64,000 nucleotides of DNA from positions 29,085 through 93,084 of IMG/VR virus record IMGVR_UViG_3300027710_000017; one strand, written 5' to 3'. This document shows positions 28,319 to 37,010 of this stretch, piece after piece. Positions within the stretch are counted from its first letter, which is position 1, and each line of letters begins with the position of its first letter. This stretch comes from a virus. Under the pieces are notes generated by a model that made no database searches, had not been told where the DNA came from, and worked only from the letters and a program-made list of their open reading frames with translations. The translations under genes were made by a program, and so were the position numbers.

Positions 28319-31300
28319 TTATACTGCCTGGTATACTTGTGAACGCCAAGAAATATCCTCAGCAACCGTATATGAGTAATCTCCGAACCTAGTCTCGACC
28401 TCATCATCGATGATTATCTTATTTGTTCCAGTATATATCTTATATATGTCGGATGGATTGACTCCATAATAGCTAGTTGTTGCAATTACTAAGACATTTT
28501 CCCATAAAAATGGGAATTTCCAGTAATCCCACTCTAGTTCTATAGTTTCTGCTAACTTTACCTTAAACCATGGTCTCTCAATAACTGTCTGAACCTCTTG
28601 CAGGTTTGTTGATTTGTAATAAGATATGTTATTGTATGTCAATGGTGCTGTTAACCTGAGTGCACCAGCATAGTTCCCAAACTCTTGAGTATTTGAAAAC
28701 CTAATGCCGATCATAGCCCATTCTTTTATAGTTAGGATAGGGTCTTTAACAAGCTTTCCATTTAAGAAAAAGGACAGGCCATTTTCTAACTTTCCCTCAT
28801 CACTAATTGCGTAAACCTTAGCACGCTTACCAGCAGAGTCTACAGCAACCATGTAAAACTTTATGTATGAGTTTTTGCTCTGTATTTCAAATATCTTGGT
28901 AGGGGCATATGGAAAGAAGTCCTGGTCAAATCTCATGGCAAGCTGCATAGCAATAACTTTATAGTTGTCAGACTTTGCTTCATTTATAGGCACCGAGATT
29001 CCCCTATTTACCAGTGGGTCATAAGATCCACGCATGGTTATACCGCTATTTCTGGTCAGGTAAAGGTAGGGGGTGCTTCCCTTATATATAGAAAATGGAT
29101 TCTTTTCTTTATAGGTAAAGTAAAATCCATCTTTTCTGTATGGATAAATATCATTTCCAAACCTTGTTCCTATCGACGTTGGAGCAGTTTCAGATAGGGA
29201 CATTGATGCATACTCCAAAGCTTTTATAGATATTGGATTATCTGAAATACTGTTTGATGACATTTCTATGTGAGTTACTATAGCTATGTCTTCAAAAGCT
29301 ATAGACTGTGGAGGATAAATGATCATATTGTCAACTACCTCATACCTAGTGCTTAGCCAGTCATCTCCTGGAGATATAACCCCATCCTTAGGAGCAAGCT
29401 CTGTATTTGGAAAATTATCAGCTGACGTGTTTGCACCGTTTTCTAAAAGTTGAAAAGTTATGTAGGTTTTTACAACTGAGTTAGACGTGTCATATTTATA
29501 GGAGCTTACAGACTTATTTTTTAAATCTTCATAATTCTCATAGCCAGTGACCAACTGATTATCTAAGGAGTCGTATCCTCTTTGAACTGGATTCGAATAC
29601 TGATCCTGAAGCTCTTGGTACGTCCAGCTTCCTGCAGTTTCATCTTGCACAAACAGGGATGGTGATGGGTAATTGATATTAAACTGTATAAAGTCTAGAT
29701 CAAGCTTTTCATCGCCCCTAGGATCTAGAACATTTTTTGCAAAGAATGAAAGTGGCACATAGTCTTGCCAAGAAGAGTCTGCAGCTACAAGGAGTCCAAA
29801 TCCTGAAAGGTTTTCTCCAGGAGCTATCCCATAGCTAGGTGTGTGACTACTGATAACTGACTCCGAGTATCCCTTAAGTGTTCCACCATCGTATAAAAAT
29901 TCAAAAATAGAGTTATTGTACAAACCAGCATCGGCCACACTTAAATGTGGTAGAGCTCCATCGACAAAGTCATCAGTTAGTGGTAAACCATCCTGACCAA
30001 AAACAGATGATATTTTGCTTAGGTTTTTTGCTGAGCAAAAGCCAATGCTATAAATCTTGCCGCCGAACGGCTGCGAGAAGTCTTTTCTGCTTCCAACATA
30101 AACAGATGGAGATGATAGCTTTCCAAAAAATTGAGCAGCCTTACCGCCATAGTAATCTGAAAACTTTCTTATATCTAATGCGATAGCTCCCTTTTCTCCG
30201 ATTCCAGCCATAGATGGTCTAGATACGAATGCTATTAAGTTAGACTCTCCCCTTTCATTAATAACATAGCTTATTCCGCTGGCACTAAGTTTAATCTCAA
30301 AAGTTGTTTCTGATGATCGGTCTTCAATAACTAGCAAGGTTTGTTCTGAAGATGGCAAGGACCCTTCTTTGCATACAACGTATATACCACGAATTTCTTC
30401 ATTTGCAAGATTTGCATTTTCAAAAAATAAGTGCCCGCTTGAAGAGCTCCAAGAAGAGTTAGGTCTTATTTTAATAAAATAGTCAGATTCGTTTTGGGCC
30501 TCTTCTAAGTCTAAAAGCCACTCACTTTCTGTTTTATTGTTAAATTTAGCCACTGGAGCACTGTATGATGGAAAAGAAATAGAGTTTCCATCAATCAACA
30601 GGTTGTCGTAAGCCCCCTGCCTCCACTTTCCTAAGCTAGGATAGTTGTAGTTTTTAGAATATTTGGAAAATGGATAGTCAATAAAAACAGAGCTACCGCT
30701 GTAAGCATTATTTATGTTTTCTGGGAACTCTACCCCCTGGCCATACACAAATCTTCTTTTTGCCATTTGGTTTGGAACTTTGTAGCCATAGATTGCCACA
30801 CCATCTAGGTCTATTGGAGAAACGTCTTCGTAAGACCAAAACCCAACCCAATCATTGTCTAACATTACTTCTTCTGAAAGAAAGGTAGTTGATTCTGGAA
30901 AATCTAATTCTTCAACATTTATAGAGATCTCTCCTACCTGCTCTCCATTTATTACTAAACTTACAGATGATGCCGAATACCTTATTTGAATTAGCATTGG
31001 CCTATACCACTGTCCGACATAATGTCTAACAATATACTTGCCAACCTTTAGCGATAGGCTTGCCCCCTTAACATACAGACCATCTAAACCACGAATATTT
31101 CCAAAAATTCTTTTTTCTTCTGTTGTATCGGAATTTATTCTTGCCCAAAACTCAAATGTGTAGTCTTTATATTGACCAGACTTATTTAAAAACCCTTGTC
31201 CTGGAACAATTAAAGATGGGACTATACCACCACTCTGCTGAACAATAGTGCTATTGGTTGCACCGTATACCAAGGGTATTCCAGAATTTTTTGCAGAAAG

Positions 31301-32017
31301 CGCATTCTTTCTAATTAAATAATATCCATCTAATTCTTCTAGGCCATATGCTTTAGCTGGAATACCTTGTATATTGTCGGCACCAAAAATCTGCACAGGA
31401 AGCTCTACTGGAACCACACCCAAAGAGCTGGCGGTAAACTCTTCAGACCATTGCCCCAGGGAAACTCCATTTACCAAAAATGACAGATCTTCTAATGTCC
31501 CTCCGTCGAAGAAGTTTGCCCTGATTACTATTCGAATTGATGAATTGTCTGAAGGCAATGAAAATGTTTCTGAAAGAAATATCCAGCTATCGGCAATTTG
31601 AGATGTAAAAAGCTTTAAATTTTGAACTAAGGATCCACTGACAGAATCAAAGTACTCATACCCAATCTCAAATCCAGAAATATATGGGGTTTTACTGTAT
31701 AGCATAGCAGAAATAGCAAACGTTGAAAGATCTTCGTTTAAATCTGAAATATTTACCATGTCTGGGCTAACGGCAGTAACACTTAGGCTTTCAGATAGGC
31801 TTTCTGCTGCAACTTCTGTTGTAAAACTTTCTGGAAATGGCTCATCTAGTATGCTGCCAACTGTTGTGGCCACGCCATTATCAATATTCCAAAGAGTCAA
31901 GTCCCTATTTTGCTCAGAAATAAGTGATACGTAATCAGCTTTATCGTCAAGGGGCCAGAAAGCTACTGGATGCTCTGCAAAGATTTTTTCAGCATATAAA
32001 CTAGAAGGAGTAGACAT
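28319..32017 (-). CDS. Large virion protein with laminin-G-like sandwiches, 1232 residues
   Basis: Structural protein rich in Ser, Tyr, Asn and Phe. Segments such as YKDYTFEFWARINSDTTEEKRIFGN, SVSLVINGEQVG and FDQDFFPYAPTKIFEIQSKNSYIKFYMV resemble repeated LamG/concanavalin-A-like jelly rolls, each about 200 residues. It is placed after the oxygenase cluster and before the portal. A carbohydrate-binding appendage on head or neck is a reasonable guess. It has an extended -10 (TGGTAAACT) and an AGAAGGTGA ribosome site. Confidence 0.7.
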   Translation of the reverse strand: MSTPSSLYAEKIFAEHPVAFWPLDDKADYVSLISEQNRDLTLWNIDNGVATTVGSILDEPFPESFTTEVAAESLSESLSVTAVSPDMVNISDLNEDLSTFAISAMLYSKTPYISGFEIGYEYFDSVSGSLVQNLKLFTSQIADSWIFLSETFSLPSDNSSIRIVIRANFFDGGTLEDLSFLVNGVSLGQWSEEFTASSLGVVPVELPVQIFGADNIQGIPAKAYGLEELDGYYLIRKNALSAKNSGIPLVYGATNSTIVQQSGGIVPSLIVPGQGFLNKSGQYKDYTFEFWARINSDTTEEKRIFGNIRGLDGLYVKGASLSLKVGKYIVRHYVGQWYRPMLIQIRYSASSVSLVINGEQVGEISINVEELDFPESTTFLSEEVMLDNDWVGFWSYEDVSPIDLDGVAIYGYKVPNQMAKRRFVYGQGVEFPENINNAYSGSSVFIDYPFSKYSKNYNYPSLGKWRQGAYDNLLIDGNSISFPSYSAPVAKFNNKTESEWLLDLEEAQNESDYFIKIRPNSSWSSSSGHLFFENANLANEEIRGIYVVCKEGSLPSSEQTLLVIEDRSSETTFEIKLSASGISYVINERGESNLIAFVSRPSMAGIGEKGAIALDIRKFSDYYGGKAAQFFGKLSSPSVYVGSRKDFSQPFGGKIYSIGFCSAKNLSKISSVFGQDGLPLTDDFVDGALPHLSVADAGLYNNSIFEFLYDGGTLKGYSESVISSHTPSYGIAPGENLSGFGLLVAADSSWQDYVPLSFFAKNVLDPRGDEKLDLDFIQFNINYPSPSLFVQDETAGSWTYQELQDQYSNPVQRGYDSLDNQLVTGYENYEDLKNKSVSSYKYDTSNSVVKTYITFQLLENGANTSADNFPNTELAPKDGVISPGDDWLSTRYEVVDNMIIYPPQSIAFEDIAIVTHIEMSSNSISDNPISIKALEYASMSLSETAPTSIGTRFGNDIYPYRKDGFYFTYKEKNPFSIYKGSTPYLYLTRNSGITMRGSYDPLVNRGISVPINEAKSDNYKVIAMQLAMRFDQDFFPYAPTKIFEIQSKNSYIKFYMVAVDSAGKRAKVYAISDEGKLENGLSFFLNGKLVKDPILTIKEWAMIGIRFSNTQEFGNYAGALRLTAPLTYNNISYYKSTNLQEVQTVIERPWFKVKLAETIELEWDYWKFPFLWENVLVIATTSYYGVNPSDIYKIYTGTNKIIIDDEVETRFGDYSYTVAEDISWRSQVYQAV

Positions 32018-32031
32018 AAATCACCTTCTCT

Positions 32032-32037
32032 AGTTTA
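32032..32037 (-). promoter_or_regulatory. Extended -10 of the 1232-residue gene
   Basis: TGG-TAAACT followed by an AGAAGGTGA site. Confidence 0.45.
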
Positions 32038-32049
32038 CCACACAAAAAT

Positions 32050-32664
32050 CTAGAATCCTCTGATCTCCCAGCTGTCCCACTCTACTTTGTCGTAGTCAAC
32101 AGATGGGAACCAGGACTGACCCTTAAGTCCCATCCAAGCTTGAGAAAGATACATCGTTCCGTCTGTTACTGGAGTGATTTTTCTCATATCTTCCATGTTA
32201 CCTTCTTCAAAGATAACCAAGTCTCCAGGAGAATAATCTATTTCTGACTCTTCTTGAGTGTTTCCGTTTACAGCCATAAGCTTTCCGCCAGAGAAGTTGT
32301 TATTCCAAATAACATAGCCAACAAGGGTATGTGCTGGCCTGTTGATATCTGTTTGGGCTGGCTCCCCAAATTCAGGAATATACCTTGCGATGTAGTGCTT
32401 TGAAAACATTGGTGGCAAATATTCTAAATTTTTGTTGTTTTCTTTAACTGACTCATAAAATCTTTTAGAATACTTAGAAAAAATTTCTAGCATCTCATCA
32501 GAAAACTCTCCCCTTGTCCTAATGTGGAAGCTTACTGAATCTTGACTAAAAAGGTTGTCGTGAAGTGGTGGATGATTTTCTTTTGTATGAAAGTGAGAAG
32601 ACTTTGCATACTCATATACAGCCTGAGCATCTTTAGAAGAAATAAAATTCTTTATTAATATCAT
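32050..32664 (-). CDS. 2OG-Fe(II) oxygenase-like protein with degenerate active site
   Basis: 204 residues with the overall pattern of the prolyl-4-hydroxylase-type double-stranded beta helix (ARYIPEFGEPA, LVGYVIWNNNFSGGKLM, YSPGDLVIFEE). The expected H-x-D iron ligands appear as Q-T-D (in PAQTDIN), the distal His is replaced in DMRKITPV, and the 2-oxoglutarate-binding Arg position reads GTMYLSQAW. So catalysis by the standard route is unlikely. It may act as a binding protein or use other chemistry. The start ATG overlaps the TGA of the tiny gene before it. Compare intact copies at 41 kb and 48 kb. Confidence 0.7.
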   Translation of the reverse strand: MILIKNFISSKDAQAVYEYAKSSHFHTKENHPPLHDNLFSQDSVSFHIRTRGEFSDEMLEIFSKYSKRFYESVKENNKNLEYLPPMFSKHYIARYIPEFGEPAQTDINRPAHTLVGYVIWNNNFSGGKLMAVNGNTQEESEIDYSPGDLVIFEEGNMEDMRKITPVTDGTMYLSQAWMGLKGQSWFPSVDYDKVEWDSWEIRGF

Positions 32665-32798
32665 TTAAACGACATCCTTGAGTGAGAGTTGTTGCTTGGG
32701 CATCTAGAGCAAGTTTCTTGTTTAGCCTTTGTTACGGGACACTCTTGCACCATTAGGTTATGTCCAAAAATAAAGCATTTTATCTTATTAAAGATCAA
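32661..32798 (-). CDS. Tiny Cys/His protein, DUF1660-like, TTG start
   Basis: 45 residues read from TTG at 32798, chosen because GGAGGA lies 8 bases upstream. The sequence opens IKCFIFGHN after the start and continues with CPVTKAKQETCSRC, the layout of short phage zinc-ribbon proteins of the DUF1660 type (…FGH…CxxC). It overlaps the stop of the oxygenase-like gene before it and the start of the one after it (ATGA). Function unknown; the metal-binding pattern is visible. Confidence 0.55.
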   Translation of the reverse strand: MIFNKIKCFIFGHNLMVQECPVTKAKQETCSRCPSNNSHSRMSFK

Positions 32799-33438
32799 TC
32801 CAGGTTCCTCCAAAAAAGTTAGGAGTAATGTCATAAGCGATTGTGATTCTTGGCTTTTCTTCAAACCAATCATCCCTTCCGTGAGGGTGGCCAGTTTCTG
32901 ACAATATTGCACGATTGTTCTTGTTAATGTTTTCAAATATCTGACCAGATTTATCTATGTCATAGAATGTTTTTGATGGTTCTGCATTAACACAGTAATA
33001 TCCATGAAACACTGGGCTACCCTGACCACCCATGTGATCATGAAAAAACTGTTCATTTTTTAATGGATTTACTCCAAAATTAGCATCGTCAGTCTTTGGA
33101 TCTAGATTAAACCAGCCATTAAGATAAAACTTTGTGCCTTTGTCTATTGAGTAATACTCTGAAGCTTCTGCGACCATGTTACGAAGGGCATCTTGTAGTT
33201 TTTGGATGCCATCATACTCAAATGAGAAAATGTTGTAGTACTTACCTAGCTGTGTAGGGGCGCCAGTCTCCCTAGAAAAATTAGAAAGCTCTTCTGCTGG
33301 CATATTTAAAATATTATCGTTTAAGAAACTAGACAGTAGATTGTCTAAATAATTATAGAAATCTTCTAGGTCATTATCCAGATAGGCATCAAAGAACTTG
33401 TGGGCTGGCTTTGCATCGTTCAATTTAGTGGTATCCAA
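32788..33438 (-). CDS. 2OG-Fe(II) oxygenase-like protein (HDH type), paralog B
   Basis: About 216 residues if read from TTG at 33438; TTG at 33423 (overlapping the upstream TGA) is the other option, so the start is uncertain. It is clearly paralogous to the gene just before it: HKFFDAYLDNDLEDF, then WFNLDPKTDD, FFHDHMGG, FHGYYCVNAEPS, NRAILSETGHPHG and RITIAYD. The pattern H-D-H, a distal His in GHPHG and Arg in RITIAYD fits the putative dioxygenase family that includes 2OG-FeII_Oxy_5. Target unknown; hydroxylation of a protein is possible. Confidence 0.72.
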   Translation of the reverse strand: MDTTKLNDAKPAHKFFDAYLDNDLEDFYNYLDNLLSSFLNDNILNMPAEELSNFSRETGAPTQLGKYYNIFSFEYDGIQKLQDALRNMVAEASEYYSIDKGTKFYLNGWFNLDPKTDDANFGVNPLKNEQFFHDHMGGQGSPVFHGYYCVNAEPSKTFYDIDKSGQIFENINKNNRAILSETGHPHGRDDWFEEKPRITIAYDITPNFFGGTWIDL

Positions 33439-34073
33439 TGCTGTTCTTCGTTTAAGCCAAACTTTTGAATTTCTGATAACGGCAGAAGGTCGTAAGCTAT
33501 AGTTATTCGATCTCCGTCCCAATCCCAATCTCCCATAGCATGAGGATGCCCCATTTCAGAAAGAATTGCACGATTATCTTTATTTATGTTTTGGACCTCT
33601 TTGTCAAAAACAAGGTAATGGGTGGTTGATGGCTCTGCCTTTACTGAATAATATCCATGAAAAAATGGAGCTCCTCCTGGGCCGTGGTCATGCCAATTAA
33701 GCTTTCCGCCATTCTTTTTATTATTTATATTAAACCAACCCTGCATTAAGAATTGCTGGCTATCGAAATCTATTCCATAATACTCGCATGCCTCTTTAGC
33801 CATTTCTTTTATGGCTAACCCAAGCTTATAGATTTCTGGAGTGTGAAACTGAAAAACATTATACTGACGCCACTTCATTGTAGAAACGCTTTTTGATTCC
33901 TGCCAAGACTCATACTCTGTTAATGGTGTGACACCAATTAGCTCTGCGTTTTTAATTTTTTCATATCTGAGCCTTAGGTCTTGAGACAAGGTGTCTAGAT
34001 CATTGTCTAAATATCTCTCAAAGAATTTATGTGGCTGTGCAGATTTACTTAAACTGGGTAATGGGCTTTTCAT
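33420..34073 (-). CDS. 2OG-Fe(II) oxygenase-like protein (HDH type), paralog A
   Basis: 217 residues. Shared motifs with its downstream paralog: HKFFERYLDNDLD, WFNINNKKNGGKL followed by WHDHGPGG (candidate iron ligands), FFHGYYSVKAEPS, NRAILSEMGHPHA (distal His) and DRITIAYDLLP (Arg). It is preceded by an extended -10 (TGCTATAAT) 27 bases before the start. The pair suggests a recent tandem duplication, though the proteins differ in their middle segment. Confidence 0.75.
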   Translation of the reverse strand: MKSPLPSLSKSAQPHKFFERYLDNDLDTLSQDLRLRYEKIKNAELIGVTPLTEYESWQESKSVSTMKWRQYNVFQFHTPEIYKLGLAIKEMAKEACEYYGIDFDSQQFLMQGWFNINNKKNGGKLNWHDHGPGGAPFFHGYYSVKAEPSTTHYLVFDKEVQNINKDNRAILSEMGHPHAMGDWDWDGDRITIAYDLLPLSEIQKFGLNEEQHWIPLN

Positions 34074-34100
34074 AACAACTCTTTTCTATAACTTAATTAA

Positions 34101-34106
34101 ATTATA
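34101..34106 (-). promoter_or_regulatory. Extended -10 of oxygenase pair
   Basis: TGC-TATAAT with a ~27-base leader. Confidence 0.5.
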
Positions 34107-34118
34107 GCATAAAGGCTG

Positions 34119-34826
34119 TTAGATTGGATATCTTCCGCCACCCCAAGGGGCGAATCCGAATGGTGAGAATCCGAATGGTGAGAACCCGAATGGTGAAAAC
34201 CCGAATGCACCAAAGGGGGCAAATGAGAATGTTGTGGTAATGCTATTAGAAGCAGCTGAAGTTCCAGAGTTTCCATTAGCATTAGTTGCAATAACAGTAT
34301 ATGTCTGAGCTGTTCCCTGCTCTTGAGTAACATCAACAGTCGTGCTTGCGGTTGTGCCAGTTTTGCTGTCATCAGATGCCCAGGTGTAGCCAGTAATAGC
34401 CTTTCCACCATTTGCTGGGGCTGTCCATTCAACTCTATCGACACCTGCTGATGGGGAAGATGCAGTTGGTGCTGAAGGAGTCGCAGGAACAGTAGTAGCT
34501 GTAACGGATGCTGAAGCTGAAGAAGCTGGGCTTGTTCCATCAGCATTAGCTGCTGTTACAGTAAATGTATAGGCAGTATCTGACTGCAGTCCCTCTACTG
34601 TAAGTGGAGACGATGATCCAGTTGCTGTAAATCCGCCTGGAGATGATGTTACGGTAAACGAAGTGGCAGCATTTGGACCCTGAGCAGTAAAGGTTACTGT
34701 TGCAGCACCATTGTTAAATGCCCTAGAGGTTCCAACATCTGTAGCGGTTCCAATTAAAGGAGCCGCTGGTGCCAGATGGTCGTTCTGTGCAAGAGATTTC
34801 TTTCCCGCTCTTTTATTTGCTGCCAT
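34119..34826 (-). CDS. Double FN3 virion protein with FGFSP repeat tail
   Basis: 235 residues. Two fibronectin-III domains: residues ~25-110 (PLTVEGLQSDTAYTFTVTAANADG) and ~115-200 (TVDVTQEQGTAQTYTVIATNANG). The C-terminus is a four-fold FGFSP-type repeat ending in a Gly-rich APWGGG. FN3 domains on phage virions usually bind surface carbohydrates weakly, and the aromatic-Gly-Pro tail may drive oligomer or particle attachment (inference). AGGAG precedes the start. Confidence 0.75.
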   Translation of the reverse strand: MAANKRAGKKSLAQNDHLAPAAPLIGTATDVGTSRAFNNGAATVTFTAQGPNAATSFTVTSSPGGFTATGSSSPLTVEGLQSDTAYTFTVTAANADGTSPASSASASVTATTVPATPSAPTASSPSAGVDRVEWTAPANGGKAITGYTWASDDSKTGTTASTTVDVTQEQGTAQTYTVIATNANGNSGTSAASNSITTTFSFAPFGAFGFSPFGFSPFGFSPFGFAPWGGGRYPI

Positions 34827-34850
34827 TTATATATCTCCTAAATTTGTTAA

Positions 34851-36428
34851 TTATGCGGACAAGTCTCCGAAGACTACCCAAGTATTTTCTGCTCTCTTAA
34901 ACATTGTAGCAGATGACCACTGGGTACGTAGCTTAAGTCCAGGAGTAGAATTAACTGTAACTCCTGCTGCTCCAGCAATAGTAACCTGACCAGCACCTGT
35001 CTGTAGGATATCGATAGATGTTCCCACTGGATATGCAACAGATGCATTTGTAGGGATGGTTACAGTCACACCAGTAGCTGAAGAGACCTCTACGAGCTTG
35101 TCACGGTCTGTGAGAACCGTTGTGTAGGCACTAGTCTGTGCATTGATTTCAGTAAGTGATGGAACACCCTGCTTTACCTGAACTCCATCAGAGAATTCTA
35201 CTCCTCCGAGTCTTAGAGTATCATATCCAGCGTTTGTCAAATCTACAGTGTTAGATACTGGGTGTGGAACGTTTGATACAAGCTTCCACTTTTTGCCATC
35301 GCTTACGTCACGGAATAAACCAGAGTGCTTGTGGTCTCCCTCAGTTCCTCCAGCTTCACCTGTAGCAGCAAGGAATCCAACATCGACAGTGTCTGTTGTC
35401 CAGTTTCCGCTAGACATGTAAATTAGTGGGTCTGATATAGCAAGATCAGTTGCGTTTACGGTTGTAGTGGTTCCACCAACAACCAAGTTTCCAGTAATTT
35501 CAAGATTTGCAGTAGTGGTAGTTCCTGTAAATGTTGGATCTGCCAAAGGAGCCTTAGCGTCTAGCTGAGTCTGAATATTAGAGGTTACGCCATCTACATG
35601 GTTTAGCTCTGCAGTTGAAAGGGTTGCTCCGTCAAGAATGTTTACTTCTGCAACTGATGCAGTTACATCAATAACATCTGCTAGATTAACTGTTACATTG
35701 TTATCGGCTGCAGAAATAGTCTTGTTGGTTAGGGTTTCAGTTCCAGTTTTGGTTGCAAGAGCTGTAGTATCTGCAATTCCATGAACGTTAGTTGTATCTG
35801 AGTTGTGGGTGCTAAGATTACCATCTAGAGTAGTGTAGTTTGAGCCAACAGTGCTGGTTAGTGTTGAAAGGTCGCCCTCTAGGTCACCAACGGCGGTCTC
35901 TAGATCTCCAGCTCTTGTCTCTAGTAATCCAATGTCAGTGGTATTAGCTGTAGATGCTGTTTCTACAACACCAAGTCTTGTTTCGTGATCCTGAGCTTGA
36001 TCTCCTAGACCTTCGATGGAATCATTAACTAGTCCAATGTCATAGTTAACACTGGTAAAGTAGTCTGGATTATTATTAATTGCTGCTGCAATATCGTTTA
36101 TGGTTGGGACAGATCCCCAGGTAGTCCATGCCCCTGCAGAGTCATCGATGATGTTTCCTAGTTGATTTAATGGAACGTTTACAGTGCCATCTAGAGTAGC
36201 AACACCATTTGCAGCGGCCCTCTGGGTTAGTGGAATGTAGTCATCGATGGTTCCACCAAGTTCGGTTATTGTTAGGAAGTACTCTAGGTCTGACCAAGGG
36301 TTAGCTCCATCACCAATCTTAAATCTTCCAGTGTCGGTTTCAAAACCGATTTCACCAGCTTCAAGAGTTGGGTCTGCCGATGTCCACTGTTCCGCAGTTC
36401 CTCTGCGCTGTTGCATTCTAGTTGCCAT
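34851..36428 (-). CDS. Tail fibre protein with Mtd-type N-terminal domain
   Basis: 525 residues. The first ~50 residues (RMQQRRGTAEQW, EAGEIGFETDTGRFKIGDG) match the N-terminal domain of Mtd-like phage tropism and fibre proteins, which attaches the fibre. The middle has repeated Thr/Asn/Leu helices and beta turns of a trimeric shaft. The C-terminal ~90 residues (VTIPTNASVAYPVGTSIDI, GAGQVTIAG, NTWVVFGDL) are shared with the 43.4 kb protein. It is probably the distal receptor-binding part. Confidence 0.78.
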   Translation of the reverse strand: MATRMQQRRGTAEQWTSADPTLEAGEIGFETDTGRFKIGDGANPWSDLEYFLTITELGGTIDDYIPLTQRAAANGVATLDGTVNVPLNQLGNIIDDSAGAWTTWGSVPTINDIAAAINNNPDYFTSVNYDIGLVNDSIEGLGDQAQDHETRLGVVETASTANTTDIGLLETRAGDLETAVGDLEGDLSTLTSTVGSNYTTLDGNLSTHNSDTTNVHGIADTTALATKTGTETLTNKTISAADNNVTVNLADVIDVTASVAEVNILDGATLSTAELNHVDGVTSNIQTQLDAKAPLADPTFTGTTTTANLEITGNLVVGGTTTTVNATDLAISDPLIYMSSGNWTTDTVDVGFLAATGEAGGTEGDHKHSGLFRDVSDGKKWKLVSNVPHPVSNTVDLTNAGYDTLRLGGVEFSDGVQVKQGVPSLTEINAQTSAYTTVLTDRDKLVEVSSATGVTVTIPTNASVAYPVGTSIDILQTGAGQVTIAGAAGVTVNSTPGLKLRTQWSSATMFKRAENTWVVFGDLSA

Positions 36429-36468
36429 TTATAATAATCTCCTCATGGGTTCTTCCCATACTATTTTA

Positions 36469-36474
36469 ATTATA
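36469..36474 (-). promoter_or_regulatory. -10 of Mtd-type fibre gene
   Basis: TATAAT with a ~40-base leader containing a GGGAAGAACCC hairpin. Confidence 0.45.
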
Positions 36475-36481
36475 CAGCTTT

Positions 36482-36937
36482 TTAATTAAAATTATCCACT
36501 GGGCTTCCTCCGTCAAGTACGACAGACCATTCTGTTGTGGATGGTCCTCCGCCGTCTATTGGAGATCCCTGAGGATCATTAAAACTTCCACCGCTTGTAA
36601 AGGTGGTTACGATAAATCCTGTTCCGTCAATAGAAGTATCGTGGATGTGTTGTGGGATATTTAGGGTATCATCGATTGTTGCAACGGTCATCCACGATTG
36701 TCCATAGTAGACGTTAACTCTTTGAGTCAAAGTATCGAACCATAGACTACCGTTGACTGGTGATTCTGGAGCTGTAGATCCTACTGGCATACTACCAGCA
36801 AGTGCATCAACATATGACTTAGTTGCTGCATGAGTAGCTTCTGTTGGGTCAGAAACAACAACGGTACCGCCAAAGGTACCTCCAGCTGCAACGTTTAATC
36901 CGTTTTTGACCTTAAAGTCTTTGCTTGCAGTTGCCAT
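36482..36937 (-). CDS. Small fibre-related protein, 151 residues
   Basis: The N-terminus (SKDFKVKNGLNVAAGG, THAATKSYVDALAG) resembles the start and an internal repeat of the 762-residue fibre. The middle has SPVNGSLWFDTLTQRVNVYYGQSWM, a common fibre-tip pattern. Probably a short trimeric fibre component. AGGAG ribosome site. Confidence 0.65.
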   Translation of the reverse strand: MATASKDFKVKNGLNVAAGGTFGGTVVVSDPTEATHAATKSYVDALAGSMPVGSTAPESPVNGSLWFDTLTQRVNVYYGQSWMTVATIDDTLNIPQHIHDTSIDGTGFIVTTFTSGGSFNDPQGSPIDGGGPSTTEWSVVLDGGSPVDNFN

Positions 36938-36965
36938 CTAGTTCTCCTAATTAAAACTCTTTTGT

Positions 36966-36988
36966 GGGGGGTTTTTAAGGAACCCCCC
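36966..36988 (-). terminator. Strong hairpin between fibre genes
   Basis: GGGGGGTT/AACCCCCC with a 7-base loop, but no T-tract on either side; it may be a weak terminator or a leader structure. Confidence 0.45.
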
Positions 36989-37004
36989 GTAAACCCTTAA
37001 TTCA

Positions 37005-37010
37005 ATTATA
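37005..37010 (-). promoter_or_regulatory. -10 at end of long fibre gene
   Basis: TATAAT overlapping the fibre stop; reads towards the small fibre gene through the 36,966-36,988 hairpin. Confidence 0.42.

Noticed and set aside
34097-34546. Leu/Gln-rich 149-residue reading frame and similar Leu/Gln frames inside fibre genes
   Set aside because: These are alternate-frame shadows of Ala/Thr/Ser-rich fibre codons, with no ribosome site and unnatural composition.
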